Assembly: GCA_008694505.1 (NCBI GenBank)
Contig: VZDJ01000868.1
Coordinates: forward strand, 657,640-721,639
Reading direction: 5' to 3'
Source of the DNA: Cyanoderma ruficeps
Lineage: Eukaryota; Chordata; Aves; Passeriformes; Timaliidae
Length of the DNA: 64,000 nt
Position 1 is the first letter of the stretch, and each line of letters begins with the position of its first letter. The notes under the pieces were generated by a model. That model was not told the DNA's origin. It did no database searches and worked only from the letters and a program-made list of their open reading frames with translations. The position numbers were made by a program, and so were the translations under genes. This document shows, one piece after another, positions 51,096 through 61,847 of this stretch.

Positions 51096-52092
51096 TAAGT
51101 TAGGGAAAGGTACATTAAAACTTATTATTCTGATTGACAATAGAAAAAAATGAAAAGCCAGAGCCTATTGTTCTAACAAATTATCCTTAAGAACCCATTG
51201 CATGGAACTACAGGTAGTTTAACCCCATTGTTCAGTTATAGCTATACACTCTAAAGAGAAATGCTTAAATGAAACCAAAGAAAACAGTTTTCATCAGGAC
51301 ACTGATTAAAAATAGTCTTACATACCTCTTCAATGCAGATCAAACATCTCCATAAATTCCACATTTCTTTATGAAATCCTCCTCCTGCCAGGTGATCTTC
51401 ACTGTGTTTAATTCTTTATTGTACTCCCCCAAATAATAGTGAGCAGAAGTGGTACTTGCAAGCCTGTTACTACAAACAGGGTTGTGGCTACCAACAGGAA
51501 GAACAACTGGGCACAGATTGAGCTATTTTGGTTCAAAACAAAAATAAGAGCAAAGCCCTTTCACTGCTGGTACCATCCACTGCCTTGTGTAGGAACTTCC
51601 ACATTTCAGAAAGAAGAATATTGTGTTGAAATTCTACCAACCAGTATTTCCTTACTGTGAATATCTTCATTATAATGAATGTAACAGCTTCCATTGTTTG
51701 GATATGCTTGTCTATCTTGAGGGTGGTACAAACTTTAGCTCTGGGAATAAATACCTTACAGTGAAAACCCAGTCAGAATTCATTTGAAGTCTTTCTTGTT
51801 ACTCCGAAGAGTTCATGAAGCCAAGCAAAACCCTCATTATACAATTCAAAATGATCTAAGAACTTCCTTGATATTGAAAATATTACTGAAAATCCTAGAA
51901 CAAGTCAGATTACATTGGATTAAACAGAGAACCTTTGTGGAGTCTCAACTGAATAGACAGCATCTTCATGTCAGTTATTCATTAGATTTTGTTGTCTGGT
52001 GGTTTGGGTTGGGTTTTTGTTTTGCTTTGGTGTTTTTCCTTTGGGAGGTGGGGGGGTGGTCCCCTCTTCCTCAAGAAAAGAAAGAACTTCAC
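51096..52092. other. Unique non-coding stretch
   Basis: About 1 kb of AT-rich DNA. It ends in a T/G-rich patch at 51985-52055 just before the next LTR. A 233-codon frame begins at 51784 but runs into the LTR and is not a gene. Confidence 0.55.
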
Positions 52093-52609
52093 TGCTGGGG
52101 TTTAACCCCAGCCAGCAGCAAACTCCACACAAGGATCACTCACTTCCCCCACCCACAGTGGTACCAGGGAGAGAATTGGAAAATGAAAGGGAGAAAATCC
52201 ATGGTGGAGACAAAGACAGTTGAACAGGTGAAGCAAAAGCTGCCCACACAGGCAAAGCAAAGTAAGGAATTCATTCCCTGCTTTCCATGGGGGGTGCTGA
52301 GCACCCCCATCACACACCCTGGTGATTGGGAAGACAAAGGTCATCACAGGCATTGTTCCCCACTTTCCTCCTCAGATTTACACCTTGGGTCACTTGGGGT
52401 CAGCTGTGTCCCCTCCCAAATTCTTGTGCACCCCCAACTTGCTCCATGGTGGGTGAGGAACAGGAAAGGCCTTGATTTTGTGTGAGCCCTGCCCAGCAGG
52501 AACAAAAACACCCCTATGTTTCAACACTGACTCCAGGACGAATGCAAAACACACCCTCACACTGGCTACTGTGAAGAAAATTGACTGAATCCCAGCAAAA
52601 GTCATAATA
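52093..52609 (-). mobile_element. Solo ERVL-type LTR (517 bp), antisense
   Basis: Starts TGCTGGGGTTTAACCCC and ends AAAAGTCATAATA. The last bases align position by position with the CCAGCCGAAAC...ACA end of the avian ERVL LTR, with CA decayed to TA. It is flanked by a perfect 5-bp TTCAC (52088-52092 and 52610-52614), as expected for ERVL. The block 'CAGCTGTGTCCCCTCCCAAA' is shared with the LTR at 60700. Orientation is minus, from the position of the remnant polyadenylation region (complement of GACAAAGACAGTTGAAC). A perfect-stem hairpin lies at 52287-52310. Confidence 0.87.
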
Positions 52610-55600
52610 TTCACTAATTAACACTTGGTGACGGGAGAAAAGCAGGAATTATTAGGAAGGTCCTGACTGAGTTCAACAGAGGCCAGTTAAAAGCAAACAG
52701 CAATAAGGAGAAGGAGAATAAGGAATGACACGGGTCAAGGAGAGGTCTGTGTTATTGTGGACTCCTGGTTTTGTGTCTGGACAGGAACACGGGGAAAATA
52801 AAACAAACTGGACACTGCGATGGTCAGAACGTTACCAGAGCTCTGGGTCACTGGTTTCTTTTTGTTTGAGGTTTGGTTTTTTGGTTGGGGGATTTTTGCT
52901 GGTTTGTTTAGTTTTGCTTTTGTTTTTCTAAACCTTTGGATAAACGATTTAAAACACAAGGAGGACACGGAAGCCTCTCTAGAGTGAGTATTGTGGTTTT
53001 ACCATGAGCCCTGGCTAGAGGCAGTGGATGATGTCGTGCACCCGTGCAGGCTCATGCCATCCAGGCTCTGTGTCTGGAGGGGAGACAGAAACAGAGGGGA
53101 AAAATAAACAAAAAGAGAAATGCCCCATGTGTCATACTGACAGCCTTGACTAATCAAGTACCGTGAGTCAGACTCAAAAGTACCAGAATTTTAGTCTAAT
53201 AAATGTGAGAGTTGAACTAACAAAATGACAAATCTGATTATTTTTTTAATGTTTTGAAAGGGCCTTTAGATCCTCTTTTCCTGGCAAGTCACTTCATTTC
53301 CTAAGTGACACTAGCACAAGAAGAGGCAGAGGAAAATCACCTGATAAAAGCATGAATGGAAATACTGCCTTTCCCAGTGACCTGCAATATTTTGAGTTCC
53401 CCTATTGAGGAATACAGCAGATTATGACTTGGCTTTAGAGCTTTATTAAATTCCATGAGCACTGATTGGCATGAAATCATTTACAGGAGCAGCAGCACCA
53501 GAGATTTAAGTGATAAAACCCCACAGACATCCTTCAGTTGGAGCTCTGCTTCCATGTTGCCCACCCACCAAGGAAGACTGCAGATACCTCTGCTACCAAT
53601 TCCTCTCCTCCTGCCTGCAAAAATAATACCAGGCTTCATGGAAGGGAAAAGAGAAATGGACTTTGCAGCTACATCCCTCAGTGTCTTTCAAGAGGGATAG
53701 GAAGAGCTAATATTGAAAAATGTTAGCATTGTGAGGCAAAAGGTCATTTACTCAATGTAAATGGGGAATTTGGATAGGTCTCTATGACAGAACTGGAAGC
53801 CCATGGGAGTTTAGTGGATTCACTGAGAAGTAGCCTGGACTTGTGCACCAGGGCAAACACTTCAGGAGATGCCCCAGAACTGCTTTAAGATATACCGAAC
53901 TAGTTTTTGCCCTATGGCATTTTTTTGCCCAGACTGAACAGTTAATTGAACAAAAAGCTAATAGTTATGATTTGGGTAGGTACAACCAGATATGGAAGAC
54001 AGCTTCTCCACCTCTGTAGCAGACAACAGCAAGCTTGTTAGTCTACTGTTCAGAGAAAAAATCCCTTTTACAACAGAGTGTCCTTATTTTCTAGACAAAT
54101 ATTTTTATTTCTTTGTACATACTTATCTGGAGTGAGTGAGTACTATGTGCAATGCATCTCAAGCCTCCTCATGATCATTTCTCTGTCTGTCTCACTACAG
54201 TTTGGCACTAGCTCAGGAAACCACTGAATAATTTAAACACCACCAACACCTATTAAGATGAAGGAAGAATTTCTGTAGTTTTTGTACTGTCATAATATGA
54301 ACATACTAACACAGAGTGGAAAAAATATACATACTTGCCTGTAACTACAATAATTTTCAAATAATTTGGGCTTTAATCATTAGCAGGTACAAAAAAAAGA
54401 GAAAGCTTTGTAAAGTGAGGAAATTCACCTTGACTGTGAATCCATTAATTGTGATTTTAATGGATATGAAGTGATTTCTACCAGTACAGACATAGCTCAC
54501 TGAGAAGTTTCATGTTTTTCAGGCTTCCTTAAATACATACACTTAAAATTTCCAATTGCAGTGAAAACAGAGAGAATTTTAACACCACCCTTTTTGAAAT
54601 ATCTCAGCTTATAGCATCCAATTGTGTCATGCATTGCCAAATAAAAATAATGCCATCAGTCTTTATTTGACAATGCTGGCAGCACAAAGCAGCAGCAAGC
54701 TCAGAGCACAAAGTTGCTGAGAGGCCTGCAGCTATTTATGGGGAAGGCTGGCAGTCATGGAATTTGTTCAGAAATTCTTTAAAATGTGACAAAGGGAATT
54801 AAACTCCATGGAAGAGAGAGTATTTATTACAGTTTGTGTTCCTATTACTTTATTTTTCCTGCATTGACGGAAGAGGTTATCTGGGCAACAAGATTTAACA
54901 AGATAGAAAAAAAAATAGATGTATTTCCAATGTTTTGTTATTAGGCCTTACCAAAGAATTTAATAAGTTAAATTTTTCTATTAATGCAATTGAAAATTTA
55001 ATGAGTTTCTTAATTTATTACTTCACAAGGCTTGAATTATAAAACAATAACATAAGCTGCACTCTAATTGCCTGAGTATGTCTGAAGATGACACTTTCAC
55101 TTGAGCATCTAATCTAAATATATTAACAAATAGCACAAAAACCATTGCAGTTGTTCAAAGAGACACTGCAGGATTAATTGTTTTTTGGGACAAATAAAAC
55201 CATTTTATTAAAGCATTATGTTTCCTGTTATATCCCACATTGTGATGCGGAATTTCCAAGCTCTTTGCTTAATATTAATACAGTTCTGTGCTCCCCTTGA
55301 GAGCTTGTTAAGAAAGATTATTCCCACTAAACCAATAACCTGAAATAAGATTGGGCTGGTAGTACCATGGAACTTTAGGGGCTGAGCCAGGTCTGGAAGG
55401 CATGGAATGAGCTCAGCTTTTAAATGTGCCTGCAGCTGCACTCGGGTCTCTCTTCAGGAGCCAGAGCCTGTTTTTTGCCCTGTCCCACCATACTTTTTTC
55501 TGGAATGACTTTCCCATCCATTTCAAAGCATCCTGAGTTGTGCAGTTTCCAAGAGGTCTCTGTGCTGCCCTCCTGCAGGTGGGGACAGCCCCACGTCCCA

Positions 55601-56636
55601 TCCCCAGCCCTGCCTGGCTGCCCTGCAGAGCCCTCAGGGCTCAGCCTGCCTGGGCTCAGCTGGCTCAGGCCGCTGCGCTCACCAGCGCAGCTCCTCACCA
55701 GCGCACAAGGGACAAAGGACATTTGCCACATTAAACTCAGATTTTGAAATGTATCTGCCATTATCCCAAACAAAAGTTTTCTTATCAGATAACATCCAAG
55801 AAATATTTATATCTAACAGTTTTATGCTCTTCCCTGACAGTTTAATAATATTGTCAGCTATAAAATTTTTACAATACGTAGAAATTGACATGTTAGTTGA
55901 CATGTTTCATATCGCATTAGTAGACTGAGTGGGTGGATTGGTTGATTTGGGGTTTTTTAAACATATTGATACTTCTGAAAGTCATAAAAAATGTATTCCA
56001 GAAAATACCAGTATAAGAGAAACTGAATATTCCTAAAATGAGATTTTCTTAAATAAATCTGGAGTTTCATGAAAACTTACCCTCTAAGCTTGACTCAAAA
56101 TCTTGCTTTCACCTGGATCTAAACTGAAAAAAAAGTAGTAGTTTTTATTTCATCCTTTGGAAGAGAGTTTTGTTGTTTAATTACCTGTACATTTGCATCT
56201 TGTCACCTGGAATAACATTATTCATAAATTTGAATTGTTACTATGCCTGTCTGCCAGTCTTCCATCAGGTGGTGGTAAAGCTGGGGCAGACCCAAAAGTT
56301 TCAGAGTCCAAGTAAATTCCAGTCCAACTCAAATCAACTACTTACAAAACATCTGTGAACTCTCACAGTGAGAATTGTTCTCTCTCCAGCAGGACAATTG
56401 GCAGCTTTTTTAAAGGTCCCAGACCTATGTGGCAAAAGGAGTAGATTTCTGGGATTTCTGGTTACTGTAAGGTGCATCACTTCCTCATTGTCCTGCCCAT
56501 GTTATCAGACCACTTCTTGCAAGAATACCAAAAACTCATTGATCTCAGTGGCATATGGCAGTTCCTTCCTGAGGAAACAATCTGCGAATTTCAGAATTTT
56601 ACACGCTTGTTGGTGGAGCTAAGTGATCTGGAAGGC
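52610..56636. other. Unique non-coding stretch
   Basis: About 4 kb, mostly AT-rich. It has a T/G-rich tract at 52855-52930. A GC-rich patch at 55560-55710 holds a 12-bp direct repeat CTCACCAGCGCA (55679 and 55695). No gene or transposon recognised. Confidence 0.55.
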
Positions 56637-57634
56637 TGTGAGGGACCAAAATGTCCCGGGTTAATGGCTCAAACCATTGACCACTGGCAAAAGCAGAGGG
56701 GCTTTGCTGGCCACAGGCACAGGAGTCACCCAGGGGCAGAGGGGTGAGCACCCAGCCCAGAGGAGACAAGCCGGGCTGGAGCCAGGGAAGGGAAGAGGCT
56801 GATCAGAAGCAGATGCTGCCAGGTGGGACTGGGACCAGGGCAATGCCCCCCCTTCCACAACTGGCTCAGCTCTGGAAACTCCCCCTGGAAGGTTCAAGAC
56901 GCTCACACAGAGGGCTGGAGGTTTTCATCCCTTTGCATGGGCCATACCTGGTTCTACTGCACCGCTGGGAGAGGCAGTGCCATGTCTTAGAAGGGGCCAT
57001 GAACCATCAGAGCCCCCCAAAGGGATCCACAGAGTGACATCAGACAGTGTAGAACTCCCCCAGGGGAGGTACCTGGGTGTTCACACAAACCTGAACCTGT
57101 ATTAACCCTGAACCTGCATTTAACTTCATGTTCCATGGGCTTCCCCCACTCCTGATGGATCAAGACTTTGGCCACTTTTACCATCACTTCAACAACTGGA
57201 CACTGAAACAGCAATGATCAAACTTTGTCACTGGATCCACTGGTGACTTTTCTACTCTTCTCCTTTTTGTCTCTTTCTTTCTCTCTTTCTTTTCCTAACT
57301 TCTTAGAATACATTGTAAACCAGACTAGAAATTCCAGTCAATGCCTTAGTGAGTACCTTGTGCCTGGATACGTTCCAGTTGGCTAAGTTTGAATTTGCTA
57401 AGTTCAAGCTTGCAAAGTACCTTATTTTGGATGTTGGTTTAAAATTTGCCAAGTAACTTATTCTACCTTAATGTTCTAAACTTGGCAAGTAAAAGTTTGT
57501 TATTGAACCTCCTGAGAATTTTGTAAAAATTTCAAAGTAAATCAAACAACCTTCCCATTTATCCATTGAGGGAATCAGAGCTGTGCATGACTAATTGATA
57601 TCTAACATGGCTTAATTTCCTACCAAGACAAACA
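56637..57634 (+). mobile_element. Probable LTR-like repeat, borders uncertain
   Basis: Begins TGTGAGGGACCAAAATGTCC, which resembles the start of a songbird LTR family from memory. It is GC-rich at first, then carries a long pyrimidine tract (57246-57304) and a region of repeated AAGTTTG/TTGCNAAGTA words (57375-57505) like the R/U5 end of some avian LTRs. A possible right end is AAGACAAACA at 57634, giving flanks AAGGC and AAGGG (4 of 5). No clear TATA or AATAAA was found. It could instead be an unrelated unique segment. Confidence 0.37.
57246..57306 (+). other. Long polypyrimidine tract ending in AG
   Basis: Almost 60 bases of C and T with only a few interruptions, then CCTAACTTCTTAG. This has the layout of a 3' splice site: branch-point-like CTAAC, pyrimidines, AG. 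No downstream exon is recognisable, so splicing use is speculation. It is also a candidate triplex-forming mirror-type tract. Confidence 0.5.
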
Positions 57635-57659
57635 AAGGGTTTCTATGGTTCAACATATT

Positions 57660-57824
57660 GGTTTCTTGGGGGGTTTTTTGGGGTTTTTTTTGGGGGGGGT
57701 TGTTTGGAGGGTGGGGGTTTTTGGGGTTTGTTTGTTTGTTTGTTTGTTTGTGGTTTTGTGTTGTTTTGGTGGTGGGTTTTTTTGTTTTGTTTTTGTAATT
57801 TGGGGGGGGGGGGTGGTTTTTTTT
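57660..57824 (+). repeat. G/T-only low-complexity tract
   Basis: About 165 bases of almost exclusively G and T on the plus strand. It has runs of up to 11 or 12 G, many GGG-T(n)-GGG arrangements, and a (GTTT)n stretch near 57726-57751. The strand asymmetry is extreme. Open frames across it are low-complexity artefacts. Confidence 0.95.
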
Positions 57825-58589
57825 GAGAGGACAACTTCTGTTTTTTGGACTGGGGCTCAGAATTTGAAGAAAATGAGGAAAAGATGCCATTTATGAACAT
57901 CAGTATTCAAACTGTCTTCCCTGGCCTGTTCCTTTCTCCTCCCTCTAAAGACACAGAGGAAGAACATGAATAGAAGTAGTTGCAGGGTCTAACAGTGCCA
58001 TTTGTCACTGCCAAGATTCATCAGTGACACAGGATTACAAGAGGGAACAACTGAAAGGTTAAGGATTTATATAGAACATCTGAAATGGATATTAAACTGA
58101 GATTTATAGCAAAGTGATCAATGAGAATTAATGCTTTCTGTCTTAGCTACTGTAGTACTGAAAACAAAGAAACTTGTTCCCTTTCCAGGAGCCATCATTG
58201 ACCTCTTCACTTGCTGGCAACACTTACAGTAGGTACATATGTTAAACATTTTGTATTTTGACTTTAGTGTGTAGAAATTTAGACAAGAAAATAAACATGT
58301 TCACAGGACTGGAGTGCTGTAAGCACAGAGGCAATGACTTCTGGAGATGACTGTGAGAAAGAGGTTTTAGTATCTAAATGTGGTTCACTGCCTGCTGAAA
58401 CTGAGACCCTCTAAGCAATAAAAAATTTCATAAAAGCTTATAAAGGCAGTTTTATTGGTCTTGTAGAGCCATGATGAGGATTTTCCTTTCAATATCTATC
58501 TGGTGACAAGCTTTTTAAAAAGAGCTGTAGGCTTGCAAAGTTACAGGAGGTATTTCAAAGACATGGAGTGAAGGAGTGGCTGGGGGGTG
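57825..58589. other. Unique non-coding stretch
   Basis: About 0.8 kb with no recognised gene or transposon. Confidence 0.5.
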
Positions 58590-58658
58590 CTGGGCAGGGC
58601 TGGGTTAATGGTTGGACTCAGTGACTGCAAAGGACCTTTCCAACCAAAATGATTCTGG
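58590..58658 (+). mobile_element. CR1 LINE 3' tail fragment, sense
   Basis: The last roughly 65 bases of a CR1: CTGGGTTAATGGTTGGACTC, then AAAGGACCTTTCCAACCAAA and GATTCTGG as a decayed octamer. The 3' end is to the right, so it is plus strand. It is a very short 5'-truncated copy. Confidence 0.8.
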
Positions 58659-60699
58659 TAAAGATCAATGGAAAACTAATGGCCCATGAGCAGAAGGGCT
58701 ACGAGCCTGACATCTTCATGCCTCTGCTGCTTGGCAGGTTCACTGTAACTCAGAGAGAGCTGGCTGGGCAGGACTGAGCCACAGAAAAACCTGTCTGGTC
58801 TGGCTTTCAGTGCAGAACCCAGCTATCAACTGCATGAGGTTCTAGAAGAATACCTTTTAAAAAAATATGAAATCTCAAACCTGCAGTTTTTCATGTGAAT
58901 TAAAAAGAGCAGCGTCTGCTACAGAACGGAAGAAGAAAAACATTACTATTTCCACGTTGTTTTTTGCCATAAGTGTACTTTCTCTATTTTAACCTCTGAA
59001 TGTGGACACTAAAAATCAACTAAAACATTTTCTGCTCTTATTAAATTATGTTTAACAAGATTTGAGTTCTTAATGCTGCAACTTACTGACTAAAACACTA
59101 AAGAGATTTTAGTTAAGTTAACATAACATTTACGTGGAGTGAAATCAGCAGTATTCTTATAAAAATATAGGATAAAATGTGTTTATTCCTATGTCTCAAT
59201 TTCAATAAAGGTTATGTATAGAAGGATGAAGTTCCTGTTTAACAGTTGTATAGACGGATGAAGTTCCTATTTAATAGTAGAGCATTTTGTATGTCATGAA
59301 TATCTGAACATTTATTCGGTTAAAGGAGACATTAAATACAGATAAATATAATTAAACACAGTTGAAACAAACAGCATTCTTCACCTGGCCCAGCATTTTT
59401 GTATTACTTTATTTTAGTATTCAATAATTCTCTAATAACAAGGGAATCAAGGTTCCTCAGTCCCTGTGTAGATTAAAGGCAAAAGAAATCCCTGTCTGGA
59501 TTTCTAATTATTTGTAAGTTTATTGCTTAAACAAAGCCACATTCAGTTAAGGGAAGGCAGAAAAACATTCAAAGCATTAGAAGTCCTAATAGGCACTTCT
59601 CTTAAGATGTTTGCATACATTCATTTTGGCTACTGTGATGCCTTTAGGGTGTTGACAGAGAAGAAAGAGAACCCTGAGAACAAGGGAGAAATTGTGCAAA
59701 GCAGTAAAACAGACTCATTCCTTTTGGAGGACTCAGAGAGGAGATGGTTTAAGCAAAGATACTACAGCTAGTCTTAGATCTCTGTAATCTTAACATAACA
59801 GGCAGGGATTTCTTTGCATTATTTCACTGACAAAGTTGAAATCACATTTTAAAATTACTAAAACACATTTTAAAGAGTGTTGGTCATGCAGATTTTGAGA
59901 TTATGACCAGAAAGTAGTATTAAAAAAAAGAAAAACAGTATAACTACTCTATATAACAATCACATATCCTATCTACATCCAAATTTGTCTGAAACACTCT
60001 ACAGAACCAAATAAAACTTACAAGCCCTCCCCTAAAAGTCATCGAGGTGTTTCACATACACAGATCCAAGTTTCTCAAGGAACATCTCTATTCTCTACAT
60101 GAGTTATTCCACTGTGGCACTCTAGGTGATATAGGATGTGAGGCCAAACAACATGAAAATGATATTTGAAAATCTATTCTGTCAAAGGAGCATGCACAGG
60201 AAGAGCATTGGGAAAATGTTTGTGTCAACAGCATGTCCATCAATGTTAACATATAAACACAGGCAGAACTTGGAAGAAATTCCAAGACAAGTAAGGTGAC
60301 ACAAAACAGGACAGGAAAACCTTTTGGGCAGAAGTTAGGGGGAAAAAAGAGAAAAAAGTAACTGTTCAGAAGTACTGCTTGTGATCAGCAATTTAATTCT
60401 CAGCAATTTAATAAGTTAAGGAGAGCACCCTTAGAATATTTGCAGAGCACTAACCACTCCAGTTCTTGGTTAATCAGCTTACAGGCACTGCATTCCTCTG
60501 AGAGGGCACATCCTTCCTGTTTTATAGCCATTACAGAGTCAGTAATGAACCCAAGCCTCCAGACCAAGCCAAGCCTGCCAAGCTCATAACTCCACGTTAC
60601 ACGACCTCTGAAACCTCCCGTGCTGCAAAGTCTTGAAAATTAAGACCATTTAAAATATAACCAGCAAAACATAAAGTGGTATTGTCTACATTAATTAAC
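58659..60699. other. Unique non-coding stretch
   Basis: About 2 kb, AT-rich. It contains the two-copy 32-bp repeat at 59216-59279 and otherwise nothing recognised. Confidence 0.55.
59216..59279. repeat. 32-bp unit, two tandem copies
   Basis: Units 59216-59247 and 59248-59279 both begin GTATAGA and contain GGATGAAGTTCCT, with four differences in 32. It is an isolated duplication not associated with a known repeat. Confidence 0.92.
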
Positions 60700-60842
60700 T
60701 GTCACGGCTTTAACCTCAGCCAGTAATTAAGCACCACCACAGCCACTCGCTCACTTCCCTGCCCCCTCCCACGGGGCTGGGAGAGAATCCGCAGAGTAGA
60801 AGCGAGAAAACTCCTGGCTGAGATAAAGCCAATTTAACAGGC
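60700..60842 (-). mobile_element. ERVL-type LTR, antisense (left part)
   Basis: Starts TGTCACGGCTTTAACCTCAG, the antisense end of the avian ERVL LTR family, with 'AAGCACCACCACAGCCACTC' and GAGATAAAGCCAATTTAAC. The latter is the complement of the TTAAA...TTTATCTC polyadenylation-side block. It is interrupted at CAGGC by a GC-rich element and resumes at 61848. The left flank is TTAAC. No matching flank was found at the far end. Confidence 0.85.
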
Positions 60843-61032
60843 TGTCGTGGGTAACCCAAAATGTAACTGCATTCCACATCGCCCTGTGCCCAACATTGTT
60901 ACTGTGTCTTCAAACCCGATGCCACGGCTGGAAATGGGATCGGGACTTGCTGGGGTCCCTGTAAAAGTTGGGGCATCTCTTGAGAGGATCCACTCCGGCC
61001 CCGTGGGCTTGGACTGGGGCAGAGTCGTCTGG

Positions 61033-61080
61033 CTTGGGGTTTCCCTGCCTCTTGGGGTTTCCCTGCCTCTTGGGTTCCTA
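61033..61080 (+). repeat. 18-bp direct repeats in nested LTR
   Basis: CTTGGGGTTTCCCTGCCT occurs twice in tandem (61033-61050, 61051-61068), followed by a partial third copy. The U3-like position suggests a tandem regulatory repeat, but function is unknown. Confidence 0.9.
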
Positions 61081-61139
61081 ACACAGAGCTGAGGCAGCTT
61101 GGTTAAAGACTTCCCTTTTGGGTTCTGTGTTGGTTTTAT

Positions 61140-61530
61140 TCCAGGAGGGTGCGTTTCCCGGTGCTGGCGGACCCCGGGCGAGTTCGGGCGGTGTTTGCCT
61201 GAGCCGCGGGAGAACGGAGCGGCCCCACAGCAGCGCCCGGGCCCGGCCGGAGCGGCCTCAGCCTCCCTGCTGTGCCCGCCCTGCTGTCCCCGGCTGTCCC
61301 CTGCCGTCCCCGGCTGTCCCCGCCGTCCCCTCCTGTCCCCGCCGTCCCCTCCTGTCCCCGCTGTCCCCGGCTGTCCTCCGCCGTCCCCTGTCGTCCCCTG
61401 CCATCCCCTGATATCCCCCCCTGTCCCTGCCGTCCCGTCCCGCGGGGAAGGCGCGGCCCCTCCCGGGTTCCAGCCCTGCCCGACCCCGGCCGCCAGCTGT
61501 GTCCCCATCGGCGCCGAAGGGATCGGGGGA
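61140..61530. promoter_or_regulatory. CpG-rich island within nested LTR
   Basis: This roughly 390-bp segment is far richer in GC and CpG than anything else in the window. It includes CCGCGGGAG, GCGCCCGGGCCCGGCCGGAG and multiple CCGTCCCC words. It lies wholly inside the inserted LTR, so it is a retroelement CpG island and not evidence of a host gene promoter. Preserved CpGs suggest a young or unmethylated insertion. Confidence 0.65.
61270..61440. repeat. C-rich degenerate minisatellite
   Basis: Roughly 9-10 bp units of the form CCCC(G/T)(C/G)YGT tile about 170 bp, for example CCGTCCCCTCCTGTCCCCG repeated. The minus strand has many GGGG tracts with short spacers, so strong G-quadruplex potential is expected. 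Confidence 0.85.
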
Positions 61531-61847
61531 CGGGGCTGAGGGCATTCCCCCTGTGCCCTCCGACCAGCGGGAGCCGCCCTCATGGGGCAGGCGGTCACCC
61601 CATTCTTCTGGGATTGTCTTTGTCCCCAGGGAGTCAGTGTGCCTCGGCAATTTTGTAGCTAGTGATCATTCTAAATAGTGTTATTTTTGCCTGTTGTTGT
61701 TTCTCCTGTTAGTAAACTGTTATTTTTTTCACTTACAGATATTTGTATTTCACTTCTCCTTATTGGTGGAAAGAGATCAGTTAAAACTATAAGGGAAGGC
61801 AACTCATTACAGAGTGTCTACCTCTTAAATCGCCTTAACCCAAGGCA

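Larger units (their letters stand above)
60843..61847 (+). mobile_element. Nested GC-rich LTR (1,005 bp), sense
   Basis: Begins TGTCGTGGGTAACCC and ends TTAACCCAAGGCA, so the ends are imperfect inverted repeats with TG...CA termini. It is flanked by CAGGC on both sides (60838-60842 and 61848-61852), a 5-bp target duplication. Without it, the host LTR aligns continuously with the copy at 52093. Inside are an 18-bp direct repeat (61033-61068), a CpG-rich core (about 61140-61530), a C-rich degenerate array, and AGTAAACTG near 61711-61719 as a polyadenylation-like site for the plus orientation. A 254-codon minus-strand frame here is a GC-driven shadow. Confidence 0.75.

Noticed and set aside
51784..52485. 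233-codon plus-strand frame
   Set aside because: It begins in unique DNA and runs through the start of an antisense LTR. Composition follows the repeat and no domain is seen.
60834..61598. 254-codon minus-strand frame
   Set aside because: It lies inside the CpG-rich nested LTR and translates a GC-rich minisatellite into Gly/Arg/Pro/Thr low complexity. The plus strand has equally long frames. GC content removes stop codons, so this is not a gene.
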